Source: Pseudoalteromonas gelatinilytica (GTDB lineage Bacteria; Pseudomonadota; Gammaproteobacteria; Enterobacterales; Alteromonadaceae). From it: a stretch of DNA of 64,000 nucleotides. The position numbers were made by a program, and so were the translations under genes. The notes beneath the pieces were generated by a model, which was not told the origin of the DNA, did not search any database, and was given only the letters and a program-made list of their open reading frames with translations. Below are positions 18,881 to 28,062 of the stretch, one piece after another. Every line of letters begins with the position of its first letter. The first letter of the stretch is position 1. The stretch lies in NCBI RefSeq assembly GCF_001641615.1, contig NZ_LRRU01000022.1, positions 372,001-436,000 on the forward strand. Reading direction: 5' to 3'.

Positions 18881-18889
18881 AAATCATAT

Positions 18890-19930
18890 ATGCAAAACTA
18901 CACGCTTTCGCAGATAGCGGATCTTCTGGGCGCTGACCTTCAAGGTGACGGCGCCACAGAGATTAAAAAAATATCTACACTTGCAAATGCCCAACATGGG
19001 CATATTGCATTTTTGGCGAACAAGAAATATCGCTCGCAATTAGAAGATACTCAAGCAAGTGCGGTGATTTTATCACCGGCAGATGCTGAGTTTTTTTCGG
19101 GTAATAAACTCATTGTTGCTAACCCTTATGTTTGTTACGCCAAGCTTGCCCAGCTAATGGATACCACACCGCGTGCAGCTGTGACAGGGATTCACCCAAG
19201 TGCAGTCATTCACGATTCAGCCTCTATTGGCGATAATGTCGCGATCGCTGCCAATGTGGTGATTGAAGCGGGCGCTGTTATAGCAAACGATGTGCAGATT
19301 GGCCCAGGCTGTTTTATTGGTGAGCACGCAAAAATTGGTCAAGGCACTAAGCTTTGGGCAAATGTAAGCGTTTACCATGAAGTAGAAATTGGTAGCGATT
19401 GTTTATTCCAAGCGAACACGGTTGTGGGCAGTGATGGTTTTGGCTATGCCAACGAGCGTGGCGAATGGGTGAAAATACCACAACTTGGCCGAGTAATCAT
19501 CGGTGATAAGGTTGAGGTAGGGGCGTCTACTACGATTGACCGTGGTGCACTAGACGATACTATCATCCACAGCAATGTAATTATCGATAATCAATGTCAA
19601 ATAGCGCATAATGTCGAGATCGGTTCGGGTACAGCGGTTGCTGGCTGTTCTGTGTTTGCAGGTAGCACTGTGATCGGTAGGAATTGTCAGATTGGCGGCA
19701 TGGTAGCAATTAATGGTCACATTAGCGTATGCGATGGTGCTATAATCACCGGCATGAGTATGGTGACTAAGGCAATCACAGAACCTGGAATTTATTCTTC
19801 AGGCTTGCCACATCTAACCAACAAAGAATGGCGACGTAGTATTGCCCATATCCGTAACCTTGGCGATATGAAAGACCGCATTAAAGCACTTGAGTCACTG
19901 ACTAAGTCACTCAATATTGAAGACAAATAA
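18890..19930 (+). CDS. lpxD: UDP-3-O-(3-hydroxyacyl)glucosamine N-acyltransferase
   Basis: 346 residues; E. coli LpxD is 341. It is the third step of lipid A synthesis, adding the N-linked hydroxyacyl chain from acyl-ACP. An N-terminal uridine-binding domain (about residues 1-100) is followed by a left-handed beta helix of hexapeptide repeats (IGDNVAIAANVVIEAGAVI onward). The catalytic His lies in QIAHNVEIG, near residue 242, and the C-terminal helix is present. Start ATG 18890 lies 10 bp after the skp stop. The end overlaps the region upstream of fabZ. Confidence 0.97.
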   Translation: MQNYTLSQIADLLGADLQGDGATEIKKISTLANAQHGHIAFLANKKYRSQLEDTQASAVILSPADAEFFSGNKLIVANPYVCYAKLAQLMDTTPRAAVTGIHPSAVIHDSASIGDNVAIAANVVIEAGAVIANDVQIGPGCFIGEHAKIGQGTKLWANVSVYHEVEIGSDCLFQANTVVGSDGFGYANERGEWVKIPQLGRVIIGDKVEVGASTTIDRGALDDTIIHSNVIIDNQCQIAHNVEIGSGTAVAGCSVFAGSTVIGRNCQIGGMVAINGHISVCDGAIITGMSMVTKAITEPGIYSSGLPHLTNKEWRRSIAHIRNLGDMKDRIKALESLTKSLNIEDK

Positions 19931-19940
19931 GGATGCTATT

Positions 19941-20393
19941 TTGGCAAATGAATTAAATAGTCTTGATATCCAGGATATCTTGAGTTTACTTCCGCATCGT
20001 TACCCGATGCTACTTGTTGACCGTGTACTTGATTACACGCCAGGCGAGTCGTTACATGCGATTAAAAATGTAACAGTGAACGAACCTATTTTTACGGGTC
20101 ATTTTCCTAATCAACCTATCTTTCCAGGTGTGTTGATTTTAGAAGCAATGGCTCAAGCAACTGGCTTACTTGGCTTTAAGACAGTTGAAAATCGTAGCGA
20201 TAACGAACTATATTTATTCGCAGCGATCGACAATGCGCGATTCAAACAGCCGGTATTACCTGGCGATACCATGCATTTGCATGTAGAGTTTGTAAAAGAG
20301 CGCCGCAATATATGGAAATTTGCAGCAGAAGCAAAAGTTGACGGCAAAGTAGTGTGTACTGCCGAAATCATGTGTGCGAGAAGAGAGTTTTAA
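19941..20393 (+). CDS. fabZ: 3-hydroxyacyl-ACP dehydratase FabZ
   Basis: 150 residues from TTG 19941, with AAGGATG upstream at a normal distance; the frame has no ATG near the N-terminus. An alternative initiation at 19917 overlaps lpxD. The hot-dog-fold enzyme dehydrates beta-hydroxyacyl-ACPs in fatty-acid elongation. The signature LLPHRYPMLLVDRV and the catalytic His in FTGHFPNQPIFPGVLILEAMAQ (His near residue 55, Glu near residue 69) are intact. It sits between lpxD and lpxA, where it competes with lipid A synthesis for hydroxyacyl-ACP. Confidence 0.96.
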   Translation: MANELNSLDIQDILSLLPHRYPMLLVDRVLDYTPGESLHAIKNVTVNEPIFTGHFPNQPIFPGVLILEAMAQATGLLGFKTVENRSDNELYLFAAIDNARFKQPVLPGDTMHLHVEFVKERRNIWKFAAEAKVDGKVVCTAEIMCARREF

Positions 20394-20395
20394 TA

Positions 20396-21166
20396 GTGAT
20401 CCATCCTACGGCGATAATCGAACCAGGTGCAAAACTTGGAAATAACGTATCAGTTGGCCCTTACAGCTATATCGGTAACGATGTAACTATTGGTGATAAC
20501 TGTATCATCGAATCTCATGTGGTTGTAAAAGGCCCATCGACGATTGGTTCTGGTAACCATATTTTCCAATTTGCTTCGGTCGGTGAAGCTTGCCAAGACA
20601 AAAAGTACGCGAATGAGCCAACGACTCTGATCATTGGTGACAACAACGTGATCCGTGAGTGTGCGACAATTCACCGTGGTACGATTCAAGACCAAGGTGT
20701 AACAAAAATTGGTAGCAACAACTTATTTATGGCTTACACACACGTTGCACATGATGCAGTTGTGGGCGATAACGTTATTTTTGCTAACAATGCCTCTGTT
20801 GCTGGCCACGTACACGTAGGTGACTGGGTGATCCTTGCAGGTAACTCAGGTGTTCACCAGTTCTGTAAAATTGGTTCACATGCCTTTGTAGGTATGTACT
20901 CAGGCGTTAATAAAGATGTACCGCCATTTGTAACTACCATTGGTACGCCGGCTGGCCCTGTAGCAATCAATACTGAAGGCATGAAACGCCGTGGCTTTGA
21001 GAGCGATGAAATCATGGCAACACGCCGTGCATATAAAACGCTTTATCGTAAGAGCTTAGGTGTTGAAGAAGCAATCGCTGAGCTACGTGAAGATGCTGCG
21101 AAGTACCCAGCTGTTCAGCTGATGATAGACTTCGTGAAAAGCTCTGAGCGCGGAATTATTCGCTAA
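20396..21166 (+). CDS. lpxA: UDP-N-acetylglucosamine O-acyltransferase
   Basis: 256 residues from GTG 20396, 2 bp after the fabZ stop, with AAGAGAG upstream. E. coli LpxA is 262. It catalyses the first step of lipid A synthesis, O-acylating UDP-GlcNAc. The N-terminus IHPTAIIEPGAKLG leads into a hexapeptide beta helix. The catalytic His lies in AYTHVAHDAVVGD, and HQFCKIGSHAFVGM follows. The longer frame back to 20354 is inside fabZ. A strong terminator follows at 21185, so lpxB, usually the next gene, is not co-transcribed here. Confidence 0.97.
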   Translation: MIHPTAIIEPGAKLGNNVSVGPYSYIGNDVTIGDNCIIESHVVVKGPSTIGSGNHIFQFASVGEACQDKKYANEPTTLIIGDNNVIRECATIHRGTIQDQGVTKIGSNNLFMAYTHVAHDAVVGDNVIFANNASVAGHVHVGDWVILAGNSGVHQFCKIGSHAFVGMYSGVNKDVPPFVTTIGTPAGPVAINTEGMKRRGFESDEIMATRRAYKTLYRKSLGVEEAIAELREDAAKYPAVQLMIDFVKSSERGIIR

Positions 21167-21184
21167 TCATAAGCGAACTTCTAT

Positions 21185-21216
21185 AAAAGCCACCGTAAGG
21201 TGGCTTTTTTGTTTTT
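21185..21216 (+). terminator. Rho-independent terminator after lpxA
   Basis: A 10-bp stem AAAAGCCACC/GGTGGCTTTT with a 4-nt GTAA loop is followed by TTTGTTTTT. It closes the long rpsB-lpxA gene block. Confidence 0.92.
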
Positions 21217-21306
21217 ATACTCATTCGCTTAATTAGGTAAGTTGGTATAGTTCAGGTTTTGCTAAGTCAGTGCTTGTTATCTTCATGGCAAAAAGGAACT
21301 AGTAAT

Positions 21307-21675
21307 ATGAATAAACTCATCGTCTTTGCATTGTTAAGCTTAATTTTAAGTGGTTGTAGTAGTGCGCCTTCGGTATCTAAAGGAGCAATAGAAAAAGGCA
21401 AAGCCAGTTATTACGCTGATAAATATCACGGCCGAACGACAGCAAGTGGTGAAGTGTTTAATCAACAGGCATTGAGCGCGGCTCATCAAACGCTTGGCTT
21501 TGGTAGCAGAGTAAAAGTTACTAATATTGCTAACAATAAAAGTGTGATTGTGACTATTAATGACCGCGGCCCATTTATCCGCGGTCGAATTATCGATTTA
21601 TCAAAAATGGCGTTTTCACAAATTGCCTCAGTAAAGCAAGGTGTGATTGACGTCACCGTTGAGCGGCTCGATTAA
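21307..21675 (+). CDS. RlpA-like septal ring lytic transglycosylase domain lipoprotein (short)
   Basis: 122 residues from ATG 21307 after AAAAGGAACT. A lipoprotein signal ends in the lipobox LSGC (Cys near residue 17). The remainder is a single double-psi beta-barrel: KGKASYYADKYHGRTTASGE, then AAHQTLGFGSRVKVTN and VTINDRGPF, with the catalytic-type Asp in NDRGP. Full RlpA proteins cleave naked glycan strands and usually carry a C-terminal SPOR domain; that domain is absent here. It is convergent with cydC, its stop overlapping the cydC end by 4 nt. Confidence 0.88.
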   Translation: MNKLIVFALLSLILSGCSSAPSVSKGAIEKGKASYYADKYHGRTTASGEVFNQQALSAAHQTLGFGSRVKVTNIANNKSVIVTINDRGPFIRGRIIDLSKMAFSQIASVKQGVIDVTVERLD

Positions 21676-23441
21676 AAGCGGGTAATAAGCTCTACGTAGT
21701 CGGCTTCATTCGCCACTAATTCAGCATGACTCGCAAAGGCTCTTACTTGTCCTTGCTCTAACCAAATAACCTTATCAACACGACTTAGCATTGCTGGGTC
21801 GTGGGTAATGGTCAGCATGGTTTTATCTGCCCATATTCTCTCAACTGTAGTCAGCAAGTTTTGCTTAGTGTGATTATCTAAGCTCTCTGTTGGTTCATCC
21901 AGAATGATTAAATTACCTTGCCTTAATAGAGCTTGAGCAATGGCAATACGGCGTGACTGACCATGAGAAAGCTTTCTGCCTGCGGTGCCTAAACGAGTGT
22001 TTAGCCCATCTTTTAAGTTACTAAGCCAAGAGCCAAGTTCAGCGTGTTCACAGGCTTCAATAAGCATCTCATCTGTCGCATCAAAAGCTGCATAGCGAAG
22101 ATTTTCACGTAGCGTGCCATCAAAAATATGATGCTGCTGGGCAACTATCGTTAGCTGCTTAAAGCGTGTTGCAGTGCTTAAGCTTTCAAGTTCAAAGGTA
22201 TCTAGTTTGGTAGTGATCTTTAATGAGCCTGATTGCAGCGGCCAAAGGCCAGTGAGTAAGTTAACTAGAGTGGTTTTGCCACTGCCACTGGCACCGACTA
22301 GGGCAACTTTACTGCCTGGTGCAATTGTAAAATTGATATTGCTAAGGGCTTTGCTTTTTGCACCCGCGTATTGGTAATTGACCTCGCTTATCTCAAGGCC
22401 AAGTCCAGATTGATCCGCTAATTGGTTTGCTAACTGATCGTCTAAGTTGTTTGGTTTTTCGGCTAAGCTGTTGTGTTTATCTTCAAGATCGAACAGTCGC
22501 TTTGCGGCACTTAAAGTAAGCGGCAATTCAATAAATGCAGTAGGCAGGGTAAGCACGGTTTCAAAACTTGCTAGTACAAATAACGCGAGCATCGCCAGTT
22601 CAACGTTTTTCATGGTCCCCATTGCAACTAGCGGGATTATCATAAAGACACTTGCCAGCATGGTGAGTTGGATCACTAAAGTGCTTAAACCATTACTATT
22701 TGCCACGGCTTTGTGGCGATTATAGAGCTGGTTGTTGTATTGTTTACTGAGTGAATCACAATGCGCTAATTGCGCCGCGTGTGCTTGATAGACAGCAAGC
22801 TCTCTGGCACCTGATAGTGTATCAGCTAGTTCAGCTCTTAGCTCTGCGGAGAGCTGGGTTTCGGTATCCGCTTGTTGGTGAAGCTTATGGCTTAACAATG
22901 CGGGAAGCAGCACGCCAATAATCATCAGCGAAGTAAAGCACACTAATGCAACCTCAGCATTATACATAGCCATGAAGGCCATCACGATAGGAATGCTGAT
23001 CAGAGCGACAATAATCGGCAGCAGTACATTGAGGTAAAATTTATCCAGCGCATCGACATCGTTCTGTAGGCGGTTAAATAAATCGCTACTACGCGTCATT
23101 GCTAAGTCAACGTTGTTTAGCTGGCTTAGAGTCCTGAACATGTTTACGCGAATTTCGCTTAGTAATAAGAAGGTGGCGTTATGAGTTATCATCCGCTCAC
23201 CGTAACGAGATGCTGTGCGCACGATAGCTAAAAAGCGGATCACCCCAGCAGGGGTAAAGTAATTCATTTGCACACTAGCGATTCCCGCCGCTGCCATGGC
23301 TGCTAAAAACCAGCCCGAAATTGCAAGCAATCCGACATTAGCAAGTACCGTTAAGCTTGCTAAAAAAGCCCCTAAAAGCAGCATGCCAGTATGAGGTTTG
23401 CACAGTTTTAATAGACGTATAAAGTTATTCATTGGCGTCAC
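21672..23441 (-). CDS. cydC: Heterodimeric ABC exporter subunit CydC (thiol exporter for cytochrome bd assembly)
   Basis: 589 residues; E. coli CydC is 573. With CydD it forms the inner-membrane ABC transporter that exports cysteine and glutathione (heme has also been proposed) and is needed to assemble cytochrome bd. Six hydrophobic segments fill residues 1-320. The ATPase has Walker A GASGSGKTT near residue 380, signature LSHGQSRR (Gly-to-His variant of LSGGQ) and Walker B LIILDEPTESLD. Its start lies inside the end of cydD (17-nt overlap), consistent with coupling. It is the last gene of cydABX-cydDC. Confidence 0.93.
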   Translation of the reverse strand: MTPMNNFIRLLKLCKPHTGMLLLGAFLASLTVLANVGLLAISGWFLAAMAAAGIASVQMNYFTPAGVIRFLAIVRTASRYGERMITHNATFLLLSEIRVNMFRTLSQLNNVDLAMTRSSDLFNRLQNDVDALDKFYLNVLLPIIVALISIPIVMAFMAMYNAEVALVCFTSLMIIGVLLPALLSHKLHQQADTETQLSAELRAELADTLSGARELAVYQAHAAQLAHCDSLSKQYNNQLYNRHKAVANSNGLSTLVIQLTMLASVFMIIPLVAMGTMKNVELAMLALFVLASFETVLTLPTAFIELPLTLSAAKRLFDLEDKHNSLAEKPNNLDDQLANQLADQSGLGLEISEVNYQYAGAKSKALSNINFTIAPGSKVALVGASGSGKTTLVNLLTGLWPLQSGSLKITTKLDTFELESLSTATRFKQLTIVAQQHHIFDGTLRENLRYAAFDATDEMLIEACEHAELGSWLSNLKDGLNTRLGTAGRKLSHGQSRRIAIAQALLRQGNLIILDEPTESLDNHTKQNLLTTVERIWADKTMLTITHDPAMLSRVDKVIWLEQGQVRAFASHAELVANEADYVELITRF

Positions 23442-25185
23442 CTTGGCTCACCAGTTTAGCAAATAGGCCAGCTTGCTTAGTGAGTTGCTGGTACTGACCA
23501 GCTTCAACAATGTGACCTTGTTGCATAACGTAAATATTGTCGGCGTGTTTAACCGTATTCAGTCGGTGAGCAATAACCAGCACTAAATGGTCTTTTGCAT
23601 AATCGCGGATCGCTTGGTTGATTAAATGCTCGGTTTGGCTGTCTAAGTGAGCGGTAGGCTCATCTAGCATTAGCACAGGGGCATTCTTCAAAAATGCACG
23701 GGCAAGGGCTATGCGCTGCTTTTGCCCACCAGAGAGGCCTTCTCCTTGTTCACCGAGCAAGGTGTTAAAGCCATCAGGTAAGGCTGTAATAAATTCAAGT
23801 GCACCTGCTTTACTCGCTGCTTCATCGAGTTCTGCTTGGCTTGCATCAGGTTTAGCTAAACGCAGGTTCTCTGCAACGGTCCGATAAAATAACGTGGCGT
23901 GTTGTGGGATCCACGCCAGCTTTGCTTGCCAATCAGCTAATGCAGTATCACTCAGTGGTTGCCCGTTAATGCTAATGGCATTGTTGGCTTGATGATGAAA
24001 GCCCAATAGGCAATCAAACAAGGTACTTTTACCCGAGCCACTTTCACCCACAAAGGCAATTAAGCCTGTGCTTGGCAGGCTTAAGTTGATATCAGTTACC
24101 CCCTCGTTTGTTTCTGGGTAGTGAAAGGTAAGTGCATTCAGCTGTATGTCTTTTAGCGGTAACTTAAGTTTAGATGACCCGACATGTTCATCAACATCGC
24201 TTTGATTGATTATGTCGACCATACCAGCTGCGGCGCTGATCCCTTCGAGTTTTGCATGATAATGAGTGCCCATTTGTCGAAGTGGTAAGTAAAACTCAGG
24301 GGCCAGTAGTAACACCACAAATCCAGTGGCAAAATCGAGCGTACCAAAAAATAATCTAAAGCCAATGATAACGGCAACAAGTGCCACACTAATGGTGGCT
24401 AAAAACTCAAGGGCGAAAGACGATAAAAAGGCGACTTTCAATACTCCCATAGTTGCACCACGGTAATCATCAGAAATCTGACTGATGCTATTTAGCTCAC
24501 GCTTGGTTGCATTAAAGAGCTTGAGTTGAGTCAGTCCTTGTAATCGGTCAAAAAAGTAATTGCCAAGTACCGCTAGCTGTTGCCAGCGGTCTTGGTTTAA
24601 CTGCTCCGCTTTATGGCCCACTAAAATCATAAAAAAGGGGATCAGTGGGGCAGTTAAAAGGAATATGAGGCCTGCTTTGTAATCGGTTGGAAAAATCACC
24701 ACTAATATCGCTAATGGAATGAGCGCACTGTAAGCCACACTTGGAATGTAGTTGGCGTAATATTGATGCAGTGCTTCAACCCCATTATGTAAGGTGTTAA
24801 GTGTTGCGCCATGACCTTTTTGTTCACTGTAGGCTGGCCCAAGTTTGCTGAGCTTTTCTAGCAGTGTATTACGCATCACGTTCTTTATTTTTAACGCGGC
24901 GAGGTTACTCACCCGTTCACTTAGCGCAACCAACAACGCGCGAACTATAATTAGCCCTGCCAACGGCCATAATAATGGGCTTACGGCTTGCAAGTTTGCT
25001 TGTTCAAACATGACTTGATGAGCCGCGTTTGCAAGAAGGTAACAAGAGGCAATCATTAAAAGGGCGTTGAGTGTGCCCAGACTAATGCTTAATTTAAGAA
25101 GTCCTGAAGCGGACTGGCTATACTGCTTTAAAAAAGCGCGCAGCGTTTGCTGCTGCGCGCGATTTGGTCGGGGTTTAGTTGTCAT
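23425..25185 (-). CDS. cydD: Heterodimeric ABC exporter subunit CydD
   Basis: 586 residues; E. coli CydD is 588. It is the partner of CydC. The N-terminal membrane domain (about residues 25-310) has six helices. The ATPase shows Walker A GESGSGKST, a canonical signature LSGGQKQR and Walker B VLMLDEPTAHLD with H-loop IAHRLNT. The canonical signature here and the degenerate one in CydC suggest one consensus and one modified ATP site. The start overlaps the cydX stop by 11 nt, tying the assembly exporter to oxidase expression. Confidence 0.94.
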   Translation of the reverse strand: MTTKPRPNRAQQQTLRAFLKQYSQSASGLLKLSISLGTLNALLMIASCYLLANAAHQVMFEQANLQAVSPLLWPLAGLIIVRALLVALSERVSNLAALKIKNVMRNTLLEKLSKLGPAYSEQKGHGATLNTLHNGVEALHQYYANYIPSVAYSALIPLAILVVIFPTDYKAGLIFLLTAPLIPFFMILVGHKAEQLNQDRWQQLAVLGNYFFDRLQGLTQLKLFNATKRELNSISQISDDYRGATMGVLKVAFLSSFALEFLATISVALVAVIIGFRLFFGTLDFATGFVVLLLAPEFYLPLRQMGTHYHAKLEGISAAAGMVDIINQSDVDEHVGSSKLKLPLKDIQLNALTFHYPETNEGVTDINLSLPSTGLIAFVGESGSGKSTLFDCLLGFHHQANNAISINGQPLSDTALADWQAKLAWIPQHATLFYRTVAENLRLAKPDASQAELDEAASKAGALEFITALPDGFNTLLGEQGEGLSGGQKQRIALARAFLKNAPVLMLDEPTAHLDSQTEHLINQAIRDYAKDHLVLVIAHRLNTVKHADNIYVMQQGHIVEAGQYQQLTKQAGLFAKLVSQGDANE

Positions 25186-25327
25186 CAGTGTTTTTGAGTC
25201 TCGCGTACAGCTCTAGCTCATCATCAGCAATCGAATCTTTATGTTGGTGAAATTCGTACCACATTACGTTGATCACCCCAAGTGTACAGGCTAATAGAAC
25301 ACCTAAAATCCAGGCAAAATACCACAT
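25175..25327 (-). CDS. cydX: Cytochrome bd oxidase small subunit CydX
   Basis: A 50-residue frame from ATG 25327, easily missed because of its length. It begins MWYFAWILGVLLACTLGV, nearly identical to the start of E. coli CydX (37 residues), and has one N-terminal membrane helix and an acidic C-terminal tail. CydX stabilises the heme b595/d centres of CydAB. It lies 12 bp after cydB with AAGGAGAT upstream and overlaps the cydD start by 11 nt, so it sits exactly between oxidase and exporter genes. The tail is longer than in E. coli. Confidence 0.93.
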   Translation of the reverse strand: MWYFAWILGVLLACTLGVINVMWYEFHQHKDSIADDELELYARLKNTDDN

Positions 25328-25339
25328 ATTTAAATCTCC

Positions 25340-26479
25340 TTAATAGCTACCGTGCGTGTTGTTTTCAATTTCACTGATGGTTACTTTGCGCCACATCTTC
25401 ACATAACACCATGTTGTGTAGATAAGAATAAGTGGTACAAAAATAACCGCAGCGATAAACATCACGTTAAGTGTCATATGGCTCGAAACTGCATCCCACA
25501 TAGTTAAACTAATATTAGGGTTGTTGCTCGAAGGCATTACAAACGGGAACATTGACATACCAGCAGTTAAAATTACGCCTGCAAGCATTAAGCTTGATGC
25601 GATCAGGGCCATTGCTGGTTTTTGTAATTTAGATAACACAATTGCCAGTGCCGCCATCACGAATGCTAGGGCAGGAAACAGTATGGTTAATGGCATTTTT
25701 GTATAGTTATCAAGCCATGCGCCTGGTGCCTGCGTGACTGTTTTAGCAAGCGGGTTTGCAAAGCCTTGAGTATCACCCATGCTAACGATTTTATAACCGT
25801 CAATTTGCGATACCCACACACCTGCTAAGGCAAACAACACAATAAACGCCATCAGTGCATATTGACCATATTGTGCTGAGCGTTTAGCGACTTCTGCATC
25901 AGTACGAAGTTGTAACCACATACCTGCGTGACCAACCAGCATCAGTAAGCTTACTAGGCCAACAACAATGGCAAACGGGTTTAATAACGCAAAGAATGAA
26001 CCTTGATAACTAACACGCAATAGGTCGTCGATATGATAAGGCACACCTAATAATAGGTTACCGAATGCCACGCCAAATACCAGAGCCGGAATAAAGCTGC
26101 CTGCAAATAGGCCCCAATCCCAGTTATTACGCCAGCGTGGTGATTCTATTTTTGAGCGATAATCAAAACCTAGCGGTCTGAAAAATAACGCAAATAACAC
26201 CAGCATCATAGCAAAGTAGAAGCCTGAGAACGCAGCTGCGTATACCATAGGCCAAGCTGCAAACAGTGCGCCCCCAGCGGTAATGAACCAAACTTGGTTA
26301 CCATCCCAGTGAGCGCCAATGGTGTTAATAACTGTACGGCGTTCAACATCGGTTTTACCAACTAGGCGAAGCAAAATTGCCACACCCATGTCCATACCAT
26401 CGGTCACTGCAAAGCCAATCAGTAAGACACCAATTAACAGCCACCAAATTAGTTTGAGTGTTTCGTAATCAAAAATCAT
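25340..26479 (-). CDS. cydB: Cytochrome bd ubiquinol oxidase subunit II
   Basis: 379 residues, identical in length to E. coli CydB. It is a multi-pass membrane protein pairing with CydA in the high-affinity terminal quinol oxidase. The N-terminus MIFDYETLKLIWWLLIGVLL and the segment FAVTDGMDMGVAILL (family quinol-oxidase motif with Asp residues) are present, as is GNQVWFITAGGALFAAWP. The start overlaps the cydA stop by 4 nt (ATGA). It is co-transcribed with cydA and cydX. Confidence 0.97.
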   Translation of the reverse strand: MIFDYETLKLIWWLLIGVLLIGFAVTDGMDMGVAILLRLVGKTDVERRTVINTIGAHWDGNQVWFITAGGALFAAWPMVYAAAFSGFYFAMMLVLFALFFRPLGFDYRSKIESPRWRNNWDWGLFAGSFIPALVFGVAFGNLLLGVPYHIDDLLRVSYQGSFFALLNPFAIVVGLVSLLMLVGHAGMWLQLRTDAEVAKRSAQYGQYALMAFIVLFALAGVWVSQIDGYKIVSMGDTQGFANPLAKTVTQAPGAWLDNYTKMPLTILFPALAFVMAALAIVLSKLQKPAMALIASSLMLAGVILTAGMSMFPFVMPSSNNPNISLTMWDAVSSHMTLNVMFIAAVIFVPLILIYTTWCYVKMWRKVTISEIENNTHGSY

Positions 26480-28062
26480 GACTGAGCTCCTTGGCTTGCA
26501 AGTGAATCCGCTTTAGCAAGTTCATGGTGATATTTACCGGTATGAAGTGAGCTTGGGCCTTGTTTAATAAAGCGCAGCATCAGCCAGCCTTCTACAGCAG
26601 CAAGACCTGTATAGAAAACTAAGAAACCAGTAATACTAATCAATAAGTCATTCACCGTGAGTGACGAGGTTGCCAAGAAGGTCGGTAGAATTTCCGAAAT
26701 TGCCCACGGTTGGCGGCCGTACTCCGCAACAATCCAACCAAATTCAATGGCAATCCAAGGCAGAGGAATACTCCATACCGCAGCCCATAATAACCAGCGC
26801 TTTTGCTCAATAATGCGGTGTGCGTTGTAATAAAACGCGAGAACAAATACGCCAAGCATAATCACACCACAGCCAACCATGATTCTAAATGACCAGAACA
26901 TAGGGCCGACTTGAGGAAATGAGTCTTTCACTGCTTTTTGAATGTCTTCTTCTGTTGCATCTACCACGTTAGGGGTATAGCGCTTAAGCAGCAAACCGTA
27001 GCCAAGGTCTGCTTTTAAAGTATCAAATTTTGCAATGTTTTCTGGGGTGTCTTCACCACCACGAAGTTTTTCTAAATATTCGTATGCAATTATGCCATTA
27101 CGAATACGCACTTCGTGTTGTTCTTCAAGATCTTTAATGCCCGTTACTTGCTCGTCAATAGAGCGAGTCGCAATGATACCCAGTGCATAGGGGATTTTTA
27201 CTGCGGCGTGAGTAACTTGCTCTTCAGAGTCAGGAATACCGACTAGCGTAAATGCAGCTGGGGCCTCTTCGGTGTGCCACTCAGCTTCAATGGTTGCGAG
27301 TTTTACTTTTTGTACCTCGCCAACTTCGTAGCCAGATTCATCACCAAGTAAAATCACACACAGAATAGACGCTAAACCAAAGCCTGAAGCGACCGAGAAT
27401 GAGCGCTTAGCAAAAGCAAGGTCGCGGCCTTTTAAGATGTACCAGCTACTAATACCAAGTACAAACATAGATGCTGCAACATAACCTGCTGATACGGTGT
27501 GAATAAACTTAACTTGTGCAACTGGGTTAAATACCAGTTCAGCAAAGCTAGTCATTTCCATACGCATGGTTTGGTAATTAAATTCAGCACCTACCGGATT
27601 TTGCATCCAACCATTGGCAACTAAAATCCATAACGCAGATAAGTTAGTACCTAATGCCATTAAGAAGGTTGCAGCTAGGTGTTGGCGTCGTGTCAGTCGT
27701 TCCCAGCCTAAAAAGAACATACCCACAAAAGTTGATTCTAAGAAGAAAGCCATTAAGCCTTCAATCGCCAGTGGTGCGCCAAAAATATCGCCCACATAGT
27801 GAGAGTAATAAGACCAGTTGGTACCAAACTCAAACTCCATGGTTAGACCCGTGGCCACACCAATCGCAAAGTTAATACCAAACAACTTACCCCAGAACTT
27901 AGTCATATCACGATAAATTTCGCGACCTGTCATCACGTAAACGGATTCCATGATCACTAAAATCCACGTCATACCTAAGGTAAGGGGAACAAATAGGAAG
28001 TGAAATAGGGCAGTGATTGCAAATTGCAATCGCGATAGATCCACAAATGTTTCATCTATCAT
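26476..28062 (-). CDS. cydA: Cytochrome bd ubiquinol oxidase subunit I
   Basis: 528 residues, the long E. coli type (522). CydA carries hemes b558, b595 and d and oxidises ubiquinol to reduce oxygen to water. The N-terminal ligand His is in ALFHFLFVPLTLGM (near residue 18). The GRQPW motif (near residue 449) and GWIVAEYG precede the heme region, and a long Q-loop insertion (about residues 235-385) is rich in charged residues. It is the first gene of a five-gene operon. The 423-nt upstream region contains a perfect inverted repeat at 28115-28138. Start ATG 28062 has AAGGAGCT upstream. Confidence 0.97.
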   Translation of the reverse strand: MIDETFVDLSRLQFAITALFHFLFVPLTLGMTWILVIMESVYVMTGREIYRDMTKFWGKLFGINFAIGVATGLTMEFEFGTNWSYYSHYVGDIFGAPLAIEGLMAFFLESTFVGMFFLGWERLTRRQHLAATFLMALGTNLSALWILVANGWMQNPVGAEFNYQTMRMEMTSFAELVFNPVAQVKFIHTVSAGYVAASMFVLGISSWYILKGRDLAFAKRSFSVASGFGLASILCVILLGDESGYEVGEVQKVKLATIEAEWHTEEAPAAFTLVGIPDSEEQVTHAAVKIPYALGIIATRSIDEQVTGIKDLEEQHEVRIRNGIIAYEYLEKLRGGEDTPENIAKFDTLKADLGYGLLLKRYTPNVVDATEEDIQKAVKDSFPQVGPMFWSFRIMVGCGVIMLGVFVLAFYYNAHRIIEQKRWLLWAAVWSIPLPWIAIEFGWIVAEYGRQPWAISEILPTFLATSSLTVNDLLISITGFLVFYTGLAAVEGWLMLRFIKQGPSSLHTGKYHHELAKADSLASQGAQS

